Assembly (NCBI GenBank): GCA_028869255.1
Contig: CP110972.1
Coordinates: 4,469,001 to 4,533,000 of the forward strand
Source of the DNA: Pseudomonas poae
Lineage (GTDB): Bacteria > Pseudomonadota > Gammaproteobacteria > Pseudomonadales > Pseudomonadaceae
Reading direction: 5' to 3'
DNA: 64,000 nucleotides
Every line of letters begins with the position of its first letter. Position 1 is the first letter of the stretch. The translations under genes and the position numbers were made by a program. Positions 39,231 to 46,800 of this stretch are shown one piece after another. Under the pieces are notes generated by a model. It was not told where the DNA came from. It searched no databases and saw only the letters and a list, made by a program, of their open reading frames with translations.

Positions 39231-39245
39231 CACGCCCCCGTTCAT

Positions 39246-39450
39246 TCAAGAGGCCAAGCCACTGGCGGTGATCGAACTCCGATACCCCCTGGCATCCCCG
39301 CTGTGAATCACCTTGTCGATCGACCAGCGCCCCCGCATGTACACCGGCCACGTCTCATCCAGCAGCACCACCCCTTCGGCAGACAGCTGAGGGTTCCGCC
39401 AGGCGCTCGACGATCGGCCCCTGCTGCATGCGTAGCAATGCGTCGAACAT
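39246..39450 (-). pseudogene. Tail-gene remnant: fused 5' end of one gene and 3' end of a gpD-like gene
   Basis: A well-placed start (ATG 39450 with AGGAG upstream) reads MFDALLRMQQGPIVERLAEPS and hits a stop at 39355. From about 39395 another frame reads NPQLSAEGVVLLDETWPVYM and GRWSIDKVIHSGDARGYRSS to a stop at 39246. This second part resembles the C-terminus of phage late-control protein D, which normally precedes the endolysin gene in tailocins. The two parts are out of frame by an offset not repaired by adding one base. I read it as the junction left after the tail structural genes were deleted. Confidence 0.65.
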
Positions 39451-39453
39451 GGA

Positions 39454-39969
39454 CTACTCCTGCAGTGGCCGATATTGATCCGGATCGTCGATATTCGAGA
39501 CTTCCCAGGTGCAGGCAAACAGCGGCTTGCCTGTAGGTTCTTCGAGCAGCGACGGGCCGAGGTAGAGGGTTTGCGTGAAGGACACGGTCCAGGTGTCGTA
39601 GTCCGTTTGCGCGCTGGTGAGACCGAAGGGCGTGGCGACGATGGCTGTGGGCAAGTCGCACTGGTCGGGCGGCAGGCCCCAGCGGTTATCCAGGGCCAAG
39701 TCCATCAATTGGCTGGCCAGGTCGCACGCCTCAAAAGGCACTGACCCACTGGCGACCGTGGCCCGGAGTGATACCAACAAGGCATGCGCCTTGCGTCCTT
39801 CAAGCGAACGCACGCCAGGGCCATTGCGCTCAACGCTGATCAACACGCCGGTTTTATCCTCGGCGCCGCTGAAGTCCTGGTAGCTGCCTACACGCAATTG
39901 TGGGAAGGCGCTCTTGAGCGCCGCCCCTATCGCCACGGGCAGCTGGGAAGTTTTTTCGATAAGAGTCAT
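39454..39969 (-). CDS. Phage tail-associated protein (possible tail terminator-like)
   Basis: 171-residue protein on the lysis-cassette strand between holin and the tail remnant. No family is certain from sequence alone. It has no signal or membrane segment. The layout LPVAIGAALKSAFPQLRVGSY, then VLISVERNGPG, KAHALLVSLRATVASGS and DTWTVSFTQTLYLGPSL, is compatible with Mu gp37/DUF1834-like tail proteins. Its position after the holin fits the first structural gene of a tailocin. Start ATG 39969. Confidence 0.65.
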   Translation of the reverse strand: MTLIEKTSQLPVAIGAALKSAFPQLRVGSYQDFSGAEDKTGVLISVERNGPGVRSLEGRKAHALLVSLRATVASGSVPFEACDLASQLMDLALDNRWGLPPDQCDLPTAIVATPFGLTSAQTDYDTWTVSFTQTLYLGPSLLEEPTGKPLFACTWEVSNIDDPDQYRPLQE

Positions 39970-39990
39970 TACGTTGCGTCCTTGCAGCGG

Positions 39991-40335
39991 TTACTGCTGA
40001 TCCGGGCGAGAGGGCGGGGCCTCGTTGACCCCGATGCGCTTGGCGGCCCAGCGTTCGTAAAGGCCGATGGCTACGTCCGCGCCGGCCATGGCCGTCAGGC
40101 AACCAATGGCGCCGGCGGTCCAGATCGACATGCCGGCGGCGTAGCACAGCATCAATGCCGAGACCCCGCAGACCATGCACGCCCCGGACCGCAGGGCCAG
40201 GCGCCGTACCAGCGACCAGCCTCGGGCGCCCTCCTTGTCGGCGCGCCACATTTCACCGGATACGCCGCCGATCAAGGCCAGTGCGATCACCAGCCAGATA
40301 GGCATTTCCGCTAACGCTTGCTGCTCGTTTGTCAT
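39991..40335 (-). CDS. Tailocin holin
   Basis: 114-residue small membrane protein; it would form lesions in the inner membrane to release endolysin. There is an excellent ribosome site (AGGAGGCGTGAC) before ATG 40335 (MTNEQQALAEMPIWLVIALAL). Predicted helices are at about 12-29 (PIWLVIALALIGGVSGEM), 52-70 (CMVCGVSALMLCYAAGM) and 72-92 (WTAGAIGCLTAMAGADVAIG). The charged tail ends RPDQQ. It is the first gene of the minus-strand cassette downstream of the repeat array. Confidence 0.85.
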   Translation of the reverse strand: MTNEQQALAEMPIWLVIALALIGGVSGEMWRADKEGARGWSLVRRLALRSGACMVCGVSALMLCYAAGMSIWTAGAIGCLTAMAGADVAIGLYERWAAKRIGVNEAPPSRPDQQ

Positions 40336-40637
40336 GTCACGCCTCCTGGCTGAGCATTACCGGCAAAGGGCCGGTGGGTTGGGTAAATCCATTTACAGGT
40401 TGGCATTCCAAAAAGCCCGGTTGCCCGGGCTTTTCAGTAATGATGTCCTCGGTCTTTCGGCGCTACTGGCGCGGTACGGACCTTTCCTCAATGTTTTTCC
40501 GACCACGATCCCTGTCTGCCGGATAACTGCTTCTGGTGCTTTACGCTGCACACCCGGGTCAGTTGCCAACCCTCTGAACCGTTTAGGCCGATTCATCGCT
40601 GCCTGTGCTTGTGAAACCTTGAAACTAAAGAGCGTCG

Positions 40638-40736
40638 GCATCCTTGCCGGTGTTGCCTGGCGTCCTTGCCATCGCTCTGATGGCATCCTTGCCGATGTTG
40701 CGTGCCTTCCTTGAATTGACTGGCAGCATCCTTGCC
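40638..40736 (-). promoter_or_regulatory. Phased direct-repeat array upstream of the holin (activator-site candidate)
   Basis: Minus-strand GGCAAGGATGC occurs at 40638-40648, 40683-40693 and 40726-40736, with GGCAAGGACGC at 40660-40670. A degenerate unit with core CAAGGAA at 40707-40713 fills the one gap. Spacing is 22, 23, about 22 and about 21 bases, i.e. two helical turns each. In pyocin loci the activator PrtN binds repeated boxes in this position, and this array is the natural candidate for that role. No prtN-like gene is in the window. The remainder of the 594-base gap (40336-40929) has no supported gene. Confidence 0.6.
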
Positions 40737-40772
40737 GCCTCCACCACCTTGTTGGCTGGCTTGAGGTGAAGA

Positions 40773-40790
40773 ATATGCATGTATGCATAT
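40773..40790. promoter_or_regulatory. Perfect ATATGCAT palindrome (repressor-operator candidate)
   Basis: ATATGCAT-gt-ATGCATAT, followed downstream by further ATGCA/TGCAT half-sites up to about 40845. The same half-site (TTTGCAT at 41708, ATGCAAA at 41730) occurs in the promoter of the repressor gene, suggesting shared binding by the repressor. Confidence 0.5.
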
Positions 40791-40929
40791 ACAGTCAATG
40801 CACAACCGCATTTATTTTCACTCGAGTAATGCGTTAATGCATTTTAACCCTTGCGAGCCAGGGGTTTACCGATTTTCTACAGGCGAAAAAAAGCCCGCGC
40901 ATTGGCGGGCTTTGTCTTACGTAGGGAGG

Positions 40930-41664
40930 TTAACGAGCGTACATGCCCCACCAGAACACATGGCCGAGGATGCTGATCTGCTCATCCTGAATATCCTGAA
41001 AGCTGTAGTCCTCGTCCGGGTGCTCATCGCGATTGAAACTGCGCAGGCGAATCCCGGAAGGCAGGCGGTAGAGCTGTTTCACCCGCAACTGGCCGTTGTG
41101 ATTGATGGCATAGAGGTCACCGTCGACGATGTCGCCAATGCCACTTTTGCCCGCATTCACACCGACAGTGGCGCCGTCGCGCAGCACCGGCAACATACTG
41201 TTGCCGCGCACCGTCACACACTTGGCCTGGTCGAACTGCACACCGTTATGCCGCAAGCTGCGCTTGCCGAAGCGCAGGCTGGCCTTCTCGCTTTCCTCAA
41301 TGACGAATCTTCCTGATCCAGCAGCCAATTCAACCTCGCGCAGAAAGGGGATCGACACCTCGTCATCATTAACGGGCGTGTCGTCGTCCCACAGGCTTAT
41401 GTCCTTGAGTTCCGAATGCATCGGGTCGCGCCCGTCATCGCGCAAAGCGCCCACCGCCGCGCGCCCGCGCAGGTGGTCGGTGCTGACACGGAAGTACTCG
41501 GCGATGCGCGAGATGTGCTTGTCCGACGGGTCAACGATCTTGCCGCTGAGGATCCGTGAGAGTGTGGATTGAGGCACGCCGGTACGCCGGTGAAGCTCCG
41601 TGGGGGAGATCCGGTCGCGGTCCAGCAGTTCTCTTAATACGGTAGAAACGTTGCGTTTTTGCAT
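40930..41664 (-). CDS. SOS-cleavable phage repressor (PrtR/CI-like)
   Basis: Regulator of the tailocin locus: it holds production off until RecA triggers self-cleavage. I chose ATG 41664 (MQKRNVSTVLRELLDRD), giving 244 residues. The N-terminal helix-turn-helix is ISPTELHRRTGVPQSTLSRILSG. The C-terminal S24/LexA-type peptidase domain has the Ala-Gly cleavage pair in VELAAGSGRF, catalytic Ser in VRGNSMLPVLRDG and catalytic Lys in QLRVKQLYRL. All catalytic parts are intact although the genes it would control are mostly gone. Confidence 0.9.
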   Translation of the reverse strand: MQKRNVSTVLRELLDRDRISPTELHRRTGVPQSTLSRILSGKIVDPSDKHISRIAEYFRVSTDHLRGRAAVGALRDDGRDPMHSELKDISLWDDDTPVNDDEVSIPFLREVELAAGSGRFVIEESEKASLRFGKRSLRHNGVQFDQAKCVTVRGNSMLPVLRDGATVGVNAGKSGIGDIVDGDLYAINHNGQLRVKQLYRLPSGIRLRSFNRDEHPDEDYSFQDIQDEQISILGHVFWWGMYAR

Positions 41665-41707
41665 AACGCGGATAGTGAATGGAATTTTTTGGGTTGGCAA
41701 ATGCTGA

Positions 41708-41736
41708 TTTGCATTATTTATGCACTTAGATGCAAA
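41708..41736. promoter_or_regulatory. Inverted TTTGCAT/ATGCAAA operator candidate of the repressor
   Basis: TTTGCAT (41708-41714) and ATGCAAA (41730-41736) are inverted with a 22-base centre spacing and a TATGCA between them, in the repressor promoter region. This is consistent with autoregulation. Confidence 0.45.
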
Positions 41737-41764
41737 ACTTATGAAAAAGAGCGGCAATCACTAA

Positions 41765-41798
41765 CCTGTGGCGAGGGAGCTTGCTCCCTCGCCACAGG
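41765..41798. repeat. REP-like perfect hairpin before mutS
   Basis: CCTGTGGCGAGGGAGC and its exact reverse complement separated by TT: a 16-base-pair stem. This is a short palindrome of the GTGGCGAGGGAGC family. The rest of the gap up to mutS (41799-41977) shows no gene. Confidence 0.85.
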
Positions 41799-41977
41799 TG
41801 TAGTGCTCGTCCTTAAGAGTGGTGGCCATTGGGCGCTGCGCCCTTTTCAGGTTTTACCTATCCGTTTGTGACCTGCGAACCCCCGACCTCGCGTGTTAAC
41901 CTTGCCGCCATCGCAAAAAATGCTGGGCCAAGCGCCCCCTTTGCCCCATCACTTTCAACGAATTTGCCTACTACCCA

Positions 41978-44569
41978 ATGAGTAAAAATACGTCCGATCT
42001 GTCCTCTCACACCCCGATGATGCAGCAGTACTGGCGCCTCAAAAACCAGCACCCTGATCAGTTGATGTTCTATCGCATGGGCGACTTCTACGAGATCTTC
42101 TATGAAGACGCGAAGAAGGCCGCCAAGTTGCTCGACATCACCCTGACCGCACGCGGGCAGTCGGCGGGGCAGTCGATTCCGATGTGTGGGATTCCTTACC
42201 ATTCGTTGGAAGGCTACCTGGTCAAGCTGGTGAAGCTGGGCGAGTCGGTGGTGATCTGTGAGCAGATCGGCGACCCGGCGACGAGCAAAGGGCCGGTGGA
42301 ACGTCAGGTGGTGCGCATTATTACGCCGGGAACGGTGAGTGATGAGGCGTTGCTGGATGAGCGTCGCGATAACTTGATCGCCGCCGTGTTGGGTGATGAG
42401 CGTTTGTTCGGCCTTTCGGTACTGGATATCACCAGCGGCAATTTCAGCGTGCTGGAGATCAAGGGCTGGGAGAACCTGCTGGCGGAGCTGGAGCGCATCA
42501 ATCCGGTGGAGTTGTTGATCCCGGATGATTGGCCGAAGGACTTGCCGGCAGAGAAGCGTCGTGGGACCAAGCGTCGTGCACCGTGGGATTTCGAGCGTGA
42601 TTCGGCACTGAAAAGTCTGTGCCAGCAATTCTCGGTGCAGGACCTCAAAGGCTTCGGCTGCGAAACCCTGACCCTGGCCATCGGCGCTGCGGGTTGCCTG
42701 CTCGGTTATGCCAAGGAAACTCAGCGCACCGCCCTGCCGCACTTGCGCAGCCTGCGCCATGAGCGCCTGGACGACACCGTGGTGCTCGATGGTGCGAGCC
42801 GTCGCAATTTGGAACTGGACACCAACCTCGCCGGCGGGCGCGACAACACCCTGCAATCGGTGGTCGACCGTTGCCAGACCGCCATGGGCAGCCGTTTGCT
42901 GACGCGCTGGTTGAACCGTCCGCTGCGCGACTTGACGGTGCTGCAAGCGCGTCAAACGTCGATTACCTGCCTGCTGGACGGCTATCGCTTTGAAAAGCTG
43001 CAGCCGCAGCTGAAGGAAATCGGCGACATCGAGCGCATCCTGGCGCGGATCGGCCTGCGTAATGCGCGGCCGCGTGACCTGGCGCGCCTGCGCGACGCCC
43101 TCGGCGCTTTGCCGCAACTGCAAATGGCGATGACCGAGCTGGACACACCGCACCTGCAACAGTTGGCCGTGACGGCCGGTACCTACCCGGAACTGGCGGC
43201 GCTGCTGGAAAAAGCCATCATCGACAACCCACCCGCGATCATCCGTGACGGCGGCGTGCTGAAGACCGGTTACGACACCGAGCTGGATGAACTGCAGTCT
43301 CTGAGCGAAAACGCCGGGCAGTTCCTGATCGACCTGGAGGCCCGCGAAAAAGCCCGCACCGGCCTGGCCAACCTGAAGGTCGGCTACAACCGTGTGCACG
43401 GCTACTTTATCGAGTTGCCGAGCAAGCAGGCCGAGTCGGCACCGATCGACTATCAGCGTCGCCAGACCCTTAAAGGTGCCGAGCGCTTTATCACGCCAGA
43501 ACTGAAAGAGTTCGAAGACAAGGCGCTGTCGGCCAAAAGCCGTGCCCTGGCCCGGGAAAAGATGCTCTACGAGGCCTTGCTGGAAGACTTGATCAGCCAA
43601 CTGGCGCCGCTGCAGGACACCGCCGCAGCCTTGGCGGAACTGGATGTACTGAGCAACCTCGCCGAACGTGCACTGAACCTTGACCTGAACTGCCCGCGGT
43701 TTGTCAGCGAGCCGTGCATGCGCATCGTGCAAGGCCGCCACCCGGTGGTGGAGCAGGTGTTGACCACACCGTTCGTCGCCAACGACCTGTCGCTGGATGA
43801 CGACACCCGCATGCTGGTGATCACCGGTCCGAACATGGGCGGTAAATCCACCTACATGCGTCAGACCGCGTTGATCGTGCTGCTGGCGCATATCGGCAGC
43901 TTCGTGCCGGCGGCCAGTTGTGAATTGTCGCTGGTGGACCGGATTTTCACGCGGATCGGTTCCAGCGATGACCTGGCTGGTGGCCGTTCGACCTTTATGG
44001 TGGAAATGAGCGAAACCGCCAACATCCTGCACAACGCCACTGAACGCAGCCTGGTGCTGATGGACGAAGTGGGTCGCGGCACCAGCACCTTCGACGGCCT
44101 GTCCCTGGCGTGGGCGGCGGCCGAGCGTTTGGCGCATCTGCGTGCCTATACACTGTTTGCCACCCACTATTTCGAGCTGACGGTGCTGCCGGAAAGCGAG
44201 CCGCTAGTGGCCAACGTGCATCTCAATGCCACCGAGCACAACGAGCGCATCGTGTTCCTGCACCACGTGTTGCCTGGGCCGGCCAGCCAGAGTTACGGCC
44301 TGGCCGTGGCGCAATTGGCCGGTGTGCCGAACGATGTAATCACCCGTGCACGCGAACACCTCAGCCGCCTGGAAACCACGGCGCTGCCCCATGAAACCGT
44401 GGTGGCCAGCCCGCAAAAAACCAGCAGCAAACCCGCCGCGCCGCACCAGAGCGATATGTTTGCCAGCCTGCCGCATCCGGTGCTGGATGAGTTGGCAAAG
44501 CTTGACCTGGACGGCCTGACGCCGCGCAAAGCATTAGAAATGTTATATGCACTGCAAGTTCGGATATAA
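41978..44569 (+). CDS. mutS: DNA mismatch repair protein MutS
   Basis: Recognises mismatches and recruits MutL. The 863-residue protein starts ATG 41978 ([19 protein letters not shown]). The mismatch-binding F-x-E motif is F37-Y-E39 in MGDFYEIF. The connector and lever domains are full length. The ATPase has Walker [10 protein letters not shown] (about residue 617), [12 protein letters not shown], and a C-terminal helix-turn-helix region. No frameshift, so there is no mutator signal here despite the damaged neighbouring genes. Marks the right edge of the tailocin site. Confidence 0.98.
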   Translation: MSKNTSDLSSHTPMMQQYWRLKNQHPDQLMFYRMGDFYEIFYEDAKKAAKLLDITLTARGQSAGQSIPMCGIPYHSLEGYLVKLVKLGESVVICEQIGDPATSKGPVERQVVRIITPGTVSDEALLDERRDNLIAAVLGDERLFGLSVLDITSGNFSVLEIKGWENLLAELERINPVELLIPDDWPKDLPAEKRRGTKRRAPWDFERDSALKSLCQQFSVQDLKGFGCETLTLAIGAAGCLLGYAKETQRTALPHLRSLRHERLDDTVVLDGASRRNLELDTNLAGGRDNTLQSVVDRCQTAMGSRLLTRWLNRPLRDLTVLQARQTSITCLLDGYRFEKLQPQLKEIGDIERILARIGLRNARPRDLARLRDALGALPQLQMAMTELDTPHLQQLAVTAGTYPELAALLEKAIIDNPPAIIRDGGVLKTGYDTELDELQSLSENAGQFLIDLEAREKARTGLANLKVGYNRVHGYFIELPSKQAESAPIDYQRRQTLKGAERFITPELKEFEDKALSAKSRALAREKMLYEALLEDLISQLAPLQDTAAALAELDVLSNLAERALNLDLNCPRFVSEPCMRIVQGRHPVVEQVLTTPFVANDLSLDDDTRMLVITGPNMGGKSTYMRQTALIVLLAHIGSFVPAASCELSLVDRIFTRIGSSDDLAGGRSTFMVEMSETANILHNATERSLVLMDEVGRGTSTFDGLSLAWAAAERLAHLRAYTLFATHYFELTVLPESEPLVANVHLNATEHNERIVFLHHVLPGPASQSYGLAVAQLAGVPNDVITRAREHLSRLETTALPHETVVASPQKTSSKPAAPHQSDMFASLPHPVLDELAKLDLDGLTPRKALEMLYALQVRI

Positions 44570-44711
44570 CGCATACGCTTGCAAGCTGGTAGACTCTCGC
44601 GCGGTTTGGGATGCTGCAGGCTTTTAGCCTGGCCTGCAGACTATCGCTCCCGAACCTCGCGAGCCCTGCAATAAGGGGTTTCGCTGCCGCCGCCTGAGGA
44701 GAAAATTAGAA

Positions 44712-45035
44712 ATGACCTTCGTCGTTACCGACAACTGCATCAAGTGCAAGTACACCGACTGCGTCGAAGTGTGTCCGGTGGACTGCTTCTACGAAGGGCC
44801 GAACTTCCTGGTTATCCACCCGGATGAGTGCATTGACTGCGCCCTGTGTGAACCAGAATGCCCGGCCGTCGCCATTTTCTCCGAGGACGAAGTCCCGGCA
44901 GAGATGCAGGAATTTATTCAGTTGAACGTCGAGCTGGCGGAAGTCTGGCCGAATATCACTGAACGCAAAGACCCGATGCCAGATGCTAAAGAGTGGGATG
45001 GTAAAAAGGGCAAGATCGCCGACCTGGAACGCTGA
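44712..45035 (+). CDS. fdxA: Seven-iron ferredoxin FdxA
   Basis: Small electron carrier with one [3Fe-4S] and one [4Fe-4S] cluster. The 107-residue protein has [18 protein letters not shown] and [12 protein letters not shown], the 7Fe arrangement of Azotobacter-type FdI, and a long C-terminal acidic/Lys extension. Start ATG 44712 with GAGGAGAAA upstream. Followed by a terminator and then by rsmZ in convergent orientation, as in other pseudomonads. Confidence 0.96.
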   Translation: MTFVVTDNCIKCKYTDCVEVCPVDCFYEGPNFLVIHPDECIDCALCEPECPAVAIFSEDEVPAEMQEFIQLNVELAEVWPNITERKDPMPDAKEWDGKKGKIADLER

Positions 45036-45053
45036 CAGCGTCCGTCGTCCCTG

Positions 45054-45078
45054 AAAAGGCCCCTTGCGGGCCTTTTTG
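45054..45078 (+). terminator. Rho-independent terminator of fdxA
   Basis: AAAAGGCCC-cttgc-GGGCCTTTTTG, a compact stem followed by T. Confidence 0.92.
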
Positions 45079-45113
45079 CGTTTCTGCGGCTTGGGTTTTA
45101 CTTTTCTGCAGGC

Positions 45114-45247
45114 AAAAAAAAGGGGCGGTATGACCCGCCCACATTTTTTCCCTAGTCCCTGTATTCCTTTTCATCATCCTGATGAATCGCATCCTGCGAC
45201 GTTCCTTCGAACCATCGTTCCTTGATGGCTGTGCCAATCCGTGGACA
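45114..45247 (-). ncRNA. rsmZ: RsmZ small regulatory RNA
   Basis: Small RNA that sequesters the translational repressors RsmA/RsmE. The minus-strand transcript would start near 45247 (TGTCCACGGATTGG) and end in a terminator (GGGCGG stem with eight T) at about 45114, some 134 nt. It contains eight GGA motifs, several in AGGAUG/AAGGAA hairpin-loop contexts, as needed for RsmA binding. The 5' part closely follows my recollection of P. fluorescens RsmZ (GGCACAGCCATCAAGGA). A promoter TTGAAC-N16-TAAGAT lies at 45283-45256, and a GacA box lies about 175 bases upstream. Adjacent fdxA is the usual neighbour, but rpoS, its other usual neighbour, is absent. Confidence 0.92.
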
Positions 45248-45255
45248 CAGGGCTG

Positions 45256-45283
45256 ATCTTAGAGAGTTCCAAAGGAAGTTCAA
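45256..45283 (-). promoter_or_regulatory. rsmZ core promoter
   Basis: TTGAAC (-35) and TAAGAT (-10) with 16-base spacing, about eight bases before the inferred RNA start. Confidence 0.7.
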
Positions 45284-45419
45284 CGGGATCCAACCTGTGG
45301 GCTGACAGGCACAAGCACTGCAACAGATATAAATAATTGTTATATTTCAACAGGATAGAAAACTCTCTCGCTGATTCGAGACGTCCACACCCGGCAAAAA
45401 ACCCAAACACTTACGAAAA

Positions 45420-45437
45420 AGTAAGCGAATGCTTACA
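45420..45437 (-). promoter_or_regulatory. GacA upstream activating sequence of rsmZ
   Basis: Minus strand TGTAAG-cattcg-CTTACT, matching the TGTAAG-N6-CTTACA consensus at 11 of 12 defined positions, about 173-190 bases upstream of the RNA start, as in other P. fluorescens rsmZ genes. Confidence 0.9.
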
Positions 45438-45490
45438 CGCGCAATTGAGAAAAAGTGTCATTGGGAAGCGTTGACCGATCTGCGGGCAAG

Positions 45491-45521
45491 AAAAAGCCCC
45501 GACAGTGTCGAGGCTTCTTTT
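45491..45521 (-). terminator. Terminator of apbC
   Basis: Imperfect stem AGCCCCGACA/TGTCGAGGCT with A and T tracts on either side, just past the apbC stop. Confidence 0.75.
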
Positions 45522-45533
45522 CCTTCAGCGGGA

Positions 45534-46628
45534 TCAGTCGTCGCTGACCGTAATCGTCGGCATTGCCGGCGCAGCCGCTTCCTGCAGGACGATCCGGGCG
45601 CCGACATGACGGGCCAGTTCCTGATAGATCATCGCAATCTGGCCATCGGGCTCTGCAGCCACCGTGGGTTTGCCACCATCTGCCTGCTCACGAATGTCCA
45701 TCGACAGCGGCAACGAGGCCAGCAGCTCGACGCCGTATTGGGTCGCCAGCTTCTCACCACCGCCCTCACCAAACAGATGCTCGGCATGCCCGCAGTTTGA
45801 GCAGATGTGTACCGCCATGTTTTCCACCACGCCCAGTACCGGGATGTTGACCTTGCGGAACATCTCCACGCCTTTCTTGGCATCCAGCAGCGCCAGGTCC
45901 TGGGGCGTGGTCACGATCACCGAGCCAGCCACCGGGACTTTCTGCGCGAGGGTCAGCTGGATATCGCCGGTGCCTGGCGGCATGTCGATCACCAGGTAAT
46001 CCAGGTCGCCCCAGGCGGTCTGGGTGACCAGTTGCAGCAAGGCGCCGGAGACCATCGGCCCGCGCCAGACCATCGGGGTGTTGTCATCGGTGAGGAAGGC
46101 CATGGACATCACCTCCACGCCCATCGATTCAATCGGCACGAACCACTTCTGGTCCTTGACCTTGGGCCGCGTGCCTTCGGCAATGCCGAACATCACGCCC
46201 TGGCTCGGGCCATAGATATCGGCGTCGAGAATGCCCACGCGCGCGCCTTCACGGGCCAGGGCCAGGGCCAGGTTGGCGGCGGTGGTGGATTTGCCCACGC
46301 CACCCTTGCCGGAGGCCACGGCGACCACGTTCTTGACGTTGGCCAAACCCGGGATCTGCGCCTGGGCCTTGTGCGCGGCGATCACGCACTGGATGTCGAC
46401 CTTGGCCGAACGCACACCGTCCAGGCCCTCGATGGCCATTTGCAGCATCTGCGCCCAACCGCTCTTGAACAGGCCGGCGGCATAGCCCAGTTCCATTTGG
46501 ACCGACACCTGGTCGCCCTGGACCTCGATGGCGCGTACACAACCGGCACTGACCGGGTCCTGGTTCAAATAGGGGTCGGTGTACTGGCGAAGAACGGCTT
46601 CCACCGCTGCGCGATTGACGGCGCTCAT
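45534..46628 (-). CDS. apbC: Iron-sulfur cluster carrier ApbC (Mrp)
   Basis: P-loop ATPase that carries and delivers [4Fe-4S] clusters. The 364-residue protein has an N-terminal DUF59/MIP18-like domain (about 1-85), the deviant Walker A motif VASGKGGVGKSTTAANLA (about 104-121) and the cluster-binding C-x2-C in VHICSNCGHAEHLFGEGGG. Start ATG 46628. It is divergent from metG across 172 bases, an arrangement conserved in Pseudomonas. Confidence 0.96.
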   Translation of the reverse strand: MSAVNRAAVEAVLRQYTDPYLNQDPVSAGCVRAIEVQGDQVSVQMELGYAAGLFKSGWAQMLQMAIEGLDGVRSAKVDIQCVIAAHKAQAQIPGLANVKNVVAVASGKGGVGKSTTAANLALALAREGARVGILDADIYGPSQGVMFGIAEGTRPKVKDQKWFVPIESMGVEVMSMAFLTDDNTPMVWRGPMVSGALLQLVTQTAWGDLDYLVIDMPPGTGDIQLTLAQKVPVAGSVIVTTPQDLALLDAKKGVEMFRKVNIPVLGVVENMAVHICSNCGHAEHLFGEGGGEKLATQYGVELLASLPLSMDIREQADGGKPTVAAEPDGQIAMIYQELARHVGARIVLQEAAAPAMPTITVSDD

Positions 46629-46800
46629 GGGCTACTCCCGAAAAAAGACTGACTGAAACAGGCGGCTATCCTAACCGTTCCAGCGGCGTTACGGCATGCT
46701 TTCGCAGGTGAGGAAGATTCTGAAACAGCACCACGGGGTGAAATAAATTTCCCGGCGCTTTATAGTGGCCGACCTCCGTTTCATCAAGTAGCCGAGCCCC

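Noticed and set aside
40638..40736. CRISPR-like array
   Set aside because: Units of 11 bases with 11-12 base spacers are far too short for CRISPR and there are no cas genes; helical phasing points to protein binding.
40393..40788. 131-codon minus-strand frame across the phased repeats
   Set aside because: The repeated peptide (ATSARMPS/ATPARMPT) is only a by-product of the DNA repeats; no ribosome site.
41858..44167. 769-codon minus-strand open frame opposite mutS
   Set aside because: High-GC shadow frame; low-complexity His/Gln/Arg-rich translation, no family features, and fully antisense to an intact mutS.
44986..45237. 83-codon minus-strand frame over the fdxA end and rsmZ
   Set aside because: It runs through the rsmZ terminator and into fdxA; the interval is explained by the small RNA.
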